Shown: in pieces, positions 58,308-64,000 of the stretch
Position numbering within the stretch: position 1 is the stretch's first letter
How the letters are laid out: each line of letters begins with the position of its first letter
NCBI RefSeq assembly: GCF_004193775.1
Contig: NC_041021.1
Coordinates: 17,748,583 to 17,812,582 of the forward strand
DNA: 64,000 bases
Direction: 5' to 3'
Source of the DNA: Glycine soja
Taxonomy: Eukaryota; Streptophyta; Magnoliopsida; Fabales; Fabaceae
Translations under genes and position numbers: made by a program
The notes under the pieces: model-generated
Told to the model about the DNA's origin: nothing
What the model saw: only the letters and a program-made list of their open reading frames with translations
Database searches by the model: none

Positions 58308-59567
58308 ATGGCTCTGAAGAAACTCTCCACGAAGAGGTCTAGAAAAGACGCCACAGGAGACGACTCTAGTGCCGCCTTGGAGTTTGATAGTCACCGGTTC
58401 CGGAGTGCCGAGCACCAGCAGTGCTTCGAGGCCATCAAGGGATGGTCATTCCATAGGCAGAGGCGTGTCTAGCTCAGGGAAGACGAGTACCCTAACTTCC
58501 AGGGAGAGATAGCTCATAGGCATTGGGCACGACTAGTGACCCCTATGGCTAAATTCAACCCGGAGATAGTCATAGAATTCTATGCCAATGCCTGGCCCAC
58601 TGAGGAAGGGGTTCGGGACATGCACTCATGGGCAAGGGGTCACTAGATCCCCTTTGAAGCAGATGCCATCAGCCAGTTCTTGGGTGACCCGCTGATTTTG
58701 GAGGAGGAAAAACAATGTGAATTCAGCCAGAGGAGGAGTCGGGCAGACGGTTTCGATGAGGAAGCCATCGCCCAACTGCTATGCATACCGGGGCAGGATT
58801 TTGCCTGGACCGCTACGAGGAGGCGGGTGTGGATCATGCGCATCAGCATGACTACCCTGACCCAGATATGGATGACACTACTGCTCAGCAATGTCTTGCC
58901 TAGCGACCATAACCCCGACCTCCCTTTGCCTAAGTGTCAGTTGGTTTATGCCATCCTGACACGGATGAGCGTTCACGTGGTCCAGGTGATTGATGATGCC
59001 ATTTATTTGTTTGCAGGAATGGCGCCTACTAGGCACCCTTTGGACCCAGAGAAGTCCAACAGGGCCCTGGGGTTTCCGGCTCTGATCACGGGCCTCTTCC
59101 AGTCCTACGGAGTTCATGTCGCCCCCAGCAAGGTAATCCGATCGCCGATCGCCGATCACCCGAGCCTTCATCGAGAAGTACTGCACGCCTAGGCAGGCAC
59201 AAGGTGACGCACATCAGGACGCGGGTGCATCGCCACCACCTCAGCAGGCCGATCCGGCTGGGCCACCAAGTGTGGAGCAGTATCTACAACATTTTGTTCG
59301 CCAACAGGCGGCCATCCACCATGGACAGGTGCAGATACATGAGTGTCTCTACCGGTTCAGCCTCAGCCAGTAGGGGCAGGGTTCCCCACCCCTTTTGTAT
59401 GCCCTACCCCGGAGCAGTTTGGGGCTAAGGTCGCATGGCCTGGAGACTGGCTTGATGCCCACGCAGGGGAGGAGCCTGCAGAATCCCCCGGTGAGCCGGA
59501 TAAATCCCATATGGATGAAGATATGACTGACCTGCTCGGTTTCTTGGGAGGGAGCGGAGCCACATGA
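58308..59567 (+). pseudogene. ORF4 of element C, nonsense changes and a frameshift
   Basis: Homologue of A ORF4, starting MALKKLSTKRSRKDAT. Stops are TAG 58470 (from CAG), TAG 58644 (from TGG) and one near 59370 at the same site as in D. A short expansion of GCCGATC near 59145 shifts the frame. The longest intact piece is 58680-59192, covering the conserved core EEAIAQLLCIPGQDFA. Function is unknown. Confidence 0.8.
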
Positions 59568-61155
59568 CCAAGGTCGCCGCACTTTTTGTGATTTACATTA
59601 CTGCTTTCAGTTATTGTTTTTGTTGTCATCTAACATTCTGCTTTCAGTTAATGTTTCTGTTTCCGCTATGATCTGGCATTACGACTCTCAGTTGTTTTGT
59701 CACTATTTTTTCATTGCATTTTTTCTGTTTACTTTGTGATTTGACATAGGTAGGCCGTGTGTGCCCTCATCCGCACGACCTTTTCAGAAAAGAAAATATA
59801 TATAGGTGTTAGCAAATGTCGACTTTGTCAAAAAAGAAAGAAAAGAAAAATAATAATATAATAGATAAAATTAAATAAAAATGCTTTGGTTAACTAAAAA
59901 GCCAACATGCTTTTGAAAAGAAAATAACTTCCATCTTTTCTTTGAACAAAAAAATTCACCGATCAAAACGAAGGGATTTTTGTTGAAAAAATGTGTATAC
60001 ACCTGAAGGGTGAATGCTGTAAAATTTTTCCCGAACACCCAAAATGGACTCAGATGAATGCATGAATTGATAAAAGAACATGTTTTGGAAACACTAGGTT
60101 GACTAAAATAGGAAAAAAATGAATCCTGAGCCCTGGTGTCACATGACCATAAAAACTTGATGCTTGAGTGTCCACATGGGTGCATGCATTACCAGTTTTG
60201 CATAAAATTTCCTAATCATCATTATTGCATGTGTGTCATGGAAATAATGTGGGACATCTCCTTTATCCCTGAACCACTGGCCAAACCAACACCCTGACAT
60301 ATATCATGTCCAGCCGTTCTACAAGCCTTAAGCCAAAATCCCAACTCACCATAAACCTTGACCCAAGGTGAGAATGCCCATCCTTTCCTTTGGAAGAAGA
60401 GAAAGGAAAGAAAAGAAAGTTCCCGATCAAAGATCGGGAGAAAGCAAAAGAAAATTCCCAATCAAAGATTGGAAGAAAGCAAAAATAAAAAAAAAGAAAG
60501 AAAATCCCCGATCAAAGATCGGAAGAAAACAAAAGAAATATGCAGAAAGGTCTTTGGACCAGACAAATATCTGAACAGTACAGAATTGTCACCACCAAAT
60601 AAGAAAATAAAGGAAACCACGACCTGAAGTGGTCCTCTCCCTTTGATTGCCAACCAAAAATCCTGTGCGTCAGTGACTTTTTCGCCTCACACTAAACAAA
60701 AACAGAAAAGGAAAAGGCCAAAACACTCAGAGCCAAATTTCCCCCCAAAAAAATGCTATTCCCAAGGAAAAGTCTTATTGATCCATGATTACGCGTGTAA
60801 TCTTTGATTTGATAGGAAATGATTTGCAAAATGAAGTCATGACATATCCATGGTTCGGAATTAGGATGAAACACTTACCTGTGTGAGATTGATACACTTT
60901 TGAGTGATTTTCTTCTATTTTGTTGGACCCAGTGTTTCCTCTAAATGGTCGTTTAGAAACGAAACACTAACATCCAAAACCTCATTTATGGTTATGAGAA
61001 AATTTCATCAGCATACTTTCCTTCCCCAATAGACACATTTTGTTTTTCATCAAAAATCATATGTTGCTCTGATCAGTTGGAGGTTTTGTTTCTTTACTAA
61101 AGCATGTTCGCATTTTAGTGAAAGAACACCGAGACTATTTTAGTCTCACAAAGGC
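59568..61155 (+). other. Element C 3' untranslated region
   Basis: Non-coding, with GATC-type hairpins at 60420-60530 and a stem-loop GAGACT-ATTTT-AGTCTC at 61131-61147 directly before the shared module. It is homologous to A 12750-14400 read on the minus strand. No gene seen. Confidence 0.65.
60420..60530 (+). repeat. GATC-AAA-GATC hairpin array, element C
   Basis: Three units: TTCCCGATCAAAGATCGGGA (60420), TTCCCAATCAAAGATTGGAA (60455) and CCCCGATCAAAGATCGGAA (about 60508), separated by AAAGCAAAAG-like spacers. The second keeps its pairing although a base pair changed from G-C to A-T. Confidence 0.75.
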
Positions 61156-61231
61156 AAGAACTACATAGGTCTGAGTTACTCATCACAAATTGAGGATACG
61201 TAGGAGCGAAAGCCCTGCTTCAGTCGACCAC
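61156..61231 (+). other. Hairpin-containing module shared with the LTR (3' region copy, element C)
   Basis: GAACTACATAGGTCTGAG, then TACGTAGGAGCGAAAGC and GCTTCAGTCGACC; counterpart of 12673-12740 and of the LTR module at 47463-47534. Confidence 0.6.
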
Positions 61232-61244
61232 CCCACCTTTTGCT

Positions 61245-62530
61245 ATCGTGACCTGTGAGTCCGATGACATGCGGAGATACCCAAGTGGTTATTTGCACAA
61301 ACACATTTCTGTTAATCCTAACCCGTGAAGTTAGGTGGCAGGCGGAGATACCAAAGTGGTTATCCGTATAAACACTCTTTCATTGTCCGTTAGACTCAGA
61401 GTCCAGTAGCATGCAGAGACTAACGTCGTCTTCTGCACCCTTTGTCAATCAAGGGCAGGCAAACCCATTGACACACAAAGACTTACGTCGTCTTCTGCAC
61501 CTTTGTCATCCTGACCTATGAAGTCAGGTGACATGCGGAGATACCCAAGCGATTATCCGTACAAACGGTTTCTATTAATCCTGACCCGAGAAGTCAAGTG
61601 ACATGCAGAGATACCCAAGCGGTTATCCCTACAAACGATTTCTGTTAATCCTAACCCATGAAGTTAGGTGGTAGGCGGAGATACCCAAGTGGTTATCCGT
61701 ATAAACACTATTTCGCTATCTGTCAGAATCAGAGTCTGGTAGCATCCAGAGACTAATGTCGTCTTCTGCACCCTTTGTCAACCAAGAGCAAGCAAGCCCG
61801 TTGACACGCGGAGACTTACGTCGTCTTCTGCACATTTTTCATCCTGACCCGTGAAGTCAGGTGACATGCAAAGATACCCAATCGATTATCCGTTCAAACG
61901 GTTTCTGTCATCCTGACCCGTGAAGTCAGGTGACATGCGGAGATACCTAAGCGGTTATCCGTACAAACAGTTTCTGTCATCCTGACCCGTGAAGTCAGGT
62001 GACATTCGGAGACACCCAAGCGGTTATCTTTACAAATGGTTTCTGTTAATCCTGACCCGTGAAGTCAGGTGGTATGCGGAGATACCCAAGTGGTTATCCG
62101 TATAAACACTCTTTCACTATTCCTCAGACTCAAAGTCCGATAGAATGTAGAGACTAACGTCGTCTTCTGCACCCTTCGTCAACCAAGGGCAAACGAGCCT
62201 GTTGACACGTAGAGACTAACGTCGTCTTCTACACTTTAGTTAATCCACACCCATGAAGTCAGGTGACATGCAGAGATACCCAAGCAGTTATCCGTACAAA
62301 CGATTTATGTTAACCCTGACCCGGGTAGTCAGGTGGCAGGCCAGGGTACCGTATGATTATCCGCACCTTTTGTCAACCAGGGGCAAACAAGCCCGTTCAC
62401 GCGCAAAGACTAACGTCGTCTTTTGTACCTTTTGTCATCTAGAGACAACGAGTCAAGTGGCAGGTGGAGATACCTTATAGTCATCCGTACCTTTCGTTAA
62501 CCAAGGCGAACGAGTTCAACGGTATCAGGA
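61245..62530 (+). repeat. 3' tandem repeat array of element C, ~66-bp monomers in a higher-order pattern
   Basis: Monomers of about 60-70 bp alternate between a CCTGACCCGTGAAGTCAGG type (itself an inverted repeat) with core CGGAGATACCCAAGCGGTTATCCG-like, and a GTCAACCAAGGGCAAACAAG type with ACGTCGTCTTCTGCAC. The order recurs at 61308, 61649 and 62046, a higher-order step of about 340-400 bp. The CGGAGATACC...GGTTATCC core is shared with the array of A. Confidence 0.92.
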
Positions 62531-62855
62531 TGATGTTGGTCGTCCGATTCTGATTATTTTGAAAATTTTTGCAAGTTTTTACTCTCATCATTCGGAGACA
62601 TTCAAGCCCAACGATGCACGAGATTCTTCTCTGTTGGGCGAGGACGATCAAGTTCGATATCGTGTGGAAACGTCGTGGTTATCCCATTTTATCGCTTTCA
62701 AGACACTGAAGTTTTGTTGACGCTTCTCATGCCTTTTCTTTTCTTTCTGAATGATAGGTTCTGCTGGTTGGGATATTGATCGGTTTAATGCTGTTCCGCT
62801 CAAATGAAATTAGTGTCTTATCTTTACTTTGTTTTTATCTCCAATAAAAGATTAG
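62531..62855 (+). other. Sequence between repeat array and polypurine tract, element C
   Basis: About 325 bp, AT-rich toward the end, no gene or repeat seen. Confidence 0.5.
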
Positions 62856-62869
62856 TAAAGAGGGGCAAC
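62856..62869 (+). other. Polypurine tract of element C
   Basis: TAAAGAGGGGCAAC lies immediately before the LTR start at 62870; this is the expected primer for plus-strand DNA synthesis and marks the following LTR as a 3' LTR. Confidence 0.75.
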
Positions 62870-64000
62870 TGTCATACCCTAATTTCGTCCAGGGACCATT
62901 GTTTGTTGGCATGCGACTTTCGCTTGACCGCCTCACAATGTTTAACACCCATCGTTATGTAATTTGTAAAGCTTCACAACATTCTAGAAGGAAAAAACAA
63001 GCATTGTTGCGCAATCCGTGAAGTTTTGCAACATTCCAGGAGTAAAAAACAAGCATTGTTGCACAATCCGTGAAGTTCTGCAACATTCCGGGAGTCAAAA
63101 AGAGCATTGTTGCATAATCCGTAAAGTTTCGCTAACATTCTGGAAAGAAAATGGATGTCGTTACGTAATCCATAAAGTTCCATAAGGTTTCGGAAAGGAA
63201 TCAACAAAAAAACACAAAAGGGGGTGTATTTAGTAAAAAGGGGGGTGCAAATCGCAACCAGGCCCACTTGGGCCTTCCTGAGGGTTCCAAAAGAAGGCGG
63301 TGCCTTCTGGTGGAAGCAACCCTGCTCGCCTGGGCGAGCTAGGCGTCAACCACGTCCCTCTTTTCTCCTATAAATAGGGGACAGAAGGCAGAGCAAATTG
63401 TTCAGCCCTTCTAGTATTTGAGGATTCTCTCGAAATTAGTGAGAAAAATTGTTTCTGTGAAAAAAATCCAAGCCGAAGTGCTTCCTTAACGCTTCTGAGA
63501 CGTTTCTGTGAGTGATTTCGTGAAAAATTCTTCACCGTTCTTCATCGTTCTCAGTTCGTTCTTCTGTCTTCAACCGATAAGTTCCCGAAGTCGAATCTTT
63601 CAATTCATTCTATGCACCCTTAGTGGTTCCTACTTGTTTCGCGTACTTTTATTTTCATTTCATTTGTTTTCTGTAACCCCTTTTAACGTGCTTTAACCGT
63701 TTATTTAAGTCGTTTTCAACCGATCATTTGCGTTGTAATCTTGTCTAATCACTGTTAAAGCAAAATCTAACCGATCGTTCACACTATAACCACGGTTAAA
63801 CCAAAAAGAGGAAAAAAATAATAAAATAAACAAAATACCATAAAAAAATAATAAAATAATCAAAATATCTTTGAATAAAATAATCAAAAAAATCAATCAG
63901 CCATTTTTCTTTGGAAGTTTCCTTGAATGAATTGACTAATAACCAAAGTGAAACTAAGGCTAAAATCAACTCACAAATCAAGCTTTGTCCGCAAAAATCA
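62870..64000 (+). repeat. 3' LTR of element C (cut by window end)
   Basis: It starts TGTCATACCCTAATTTCG. Palindrome GCTCGCCTGGGCGAGC is at 63324-63339, TATA box at 63368-63377, and the degenerate ACCGATCGTTC site near 63769. The 5' three quarters lie in the window. Confidence 0.88.

Larger units (their letters stand above)
51048..64000 (+). mobile_element. Element C: Ogre-like retrotransposon from mid-gag to 3' LTR
   Basis: Plus-strand order: gag-pro 51048-52663, intron, pol 52844-56240, spacer with splice signals, ORF4 58308-59567, 3' region, tandem repeats 61245-62530, polypurine tract and 3' LTR from 62870. Its upstream part was separated by the insertion of E. Pol is one frame with four stop codons and no frameshift, so decay is mainly by point mutation. 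Confidence 0.87.

Overview
The window is plant nuclear DNA made almost entirely of nested, mostly decayed LTR retrotransposons. All recognisable proteins belong to one Ty3/gypsy lineage, the Tat/Ogre type. The signs are an extra ORF1 before gag, a Gag-Protease frame, a short intron between protease and reverse transcriptase, two RNase H domains, a DD35E integrase without a chromodomain, a tRNA-Arg-type primer site, and a long 3' region with tandem repeats. An additional ORF (called ORF4 here) lies downstream of pol. I see no host gene, rRNA or tRNA gene. A legume close to soybean is my guess, from family resemblance only.

Layout: (1) Positions 1-12277, minus strand, hold two partial copies (copy 1 and copy 2) of element A. 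They are almost identical to A but carry many one-base indels, and the pol copies recur about every 9.4 kb. This looks like unpolished or misassembled sequence. (2) Positions 12278-29724, minus strand, are element A: 5' LTR, PBS, leader, ORF1 (one stop), intact gag-pro, intron, intact pol, intact ORF4 and 3' repeats, with no 3' LTR in the window. (3) Positions 29725-36360, minus strand, are element B: LTR, PBS, ORF1 and gag, cut flush by the LTR of A. (4) Positions 36361-47810, plus strand, are element D: pol cut flush by the LTR of B, then ORF4, a 110-bp repeat array and a 3' LTR. (5) Positions 47811-49250 are non-retroelement DNA that resembles plant mitochondrial intergenic sequence. (6) Positions 49251-51047 hold two partial minus-strand LTRs (F inserted in E). 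(7) Positions 51048-64000, plus strand, are element C: gag-pro cut flush by the LTR of E, intron, pol, ORF4, repeat array, polypurine tract and 3' LTR, which runs off the window.

Expression logic: LTR transcription starts after a TATA box preceded by strong inverted repeats. Unspliced RNA would give ORF1 and Gag-Pro. Removing the 179-184 nt intron skips the gag-pro stop codon and joins pol in frame. ORF4 lies behind a separate conserved donor/acceptor pair and a copy of the GC-rich palindrome also found in LTR U3, so it may be made from a spliced or internally started RNA. B, C and D are inactivated largely by C-to-T type nonsense changes, as expected for methylated silent elements.

The least explained signals are RNA-like structures: a hairpin module shared by LTR and 3' region, a stem kept with different bases in three elements, and repeated GATC-AAA-GATC hairpins.
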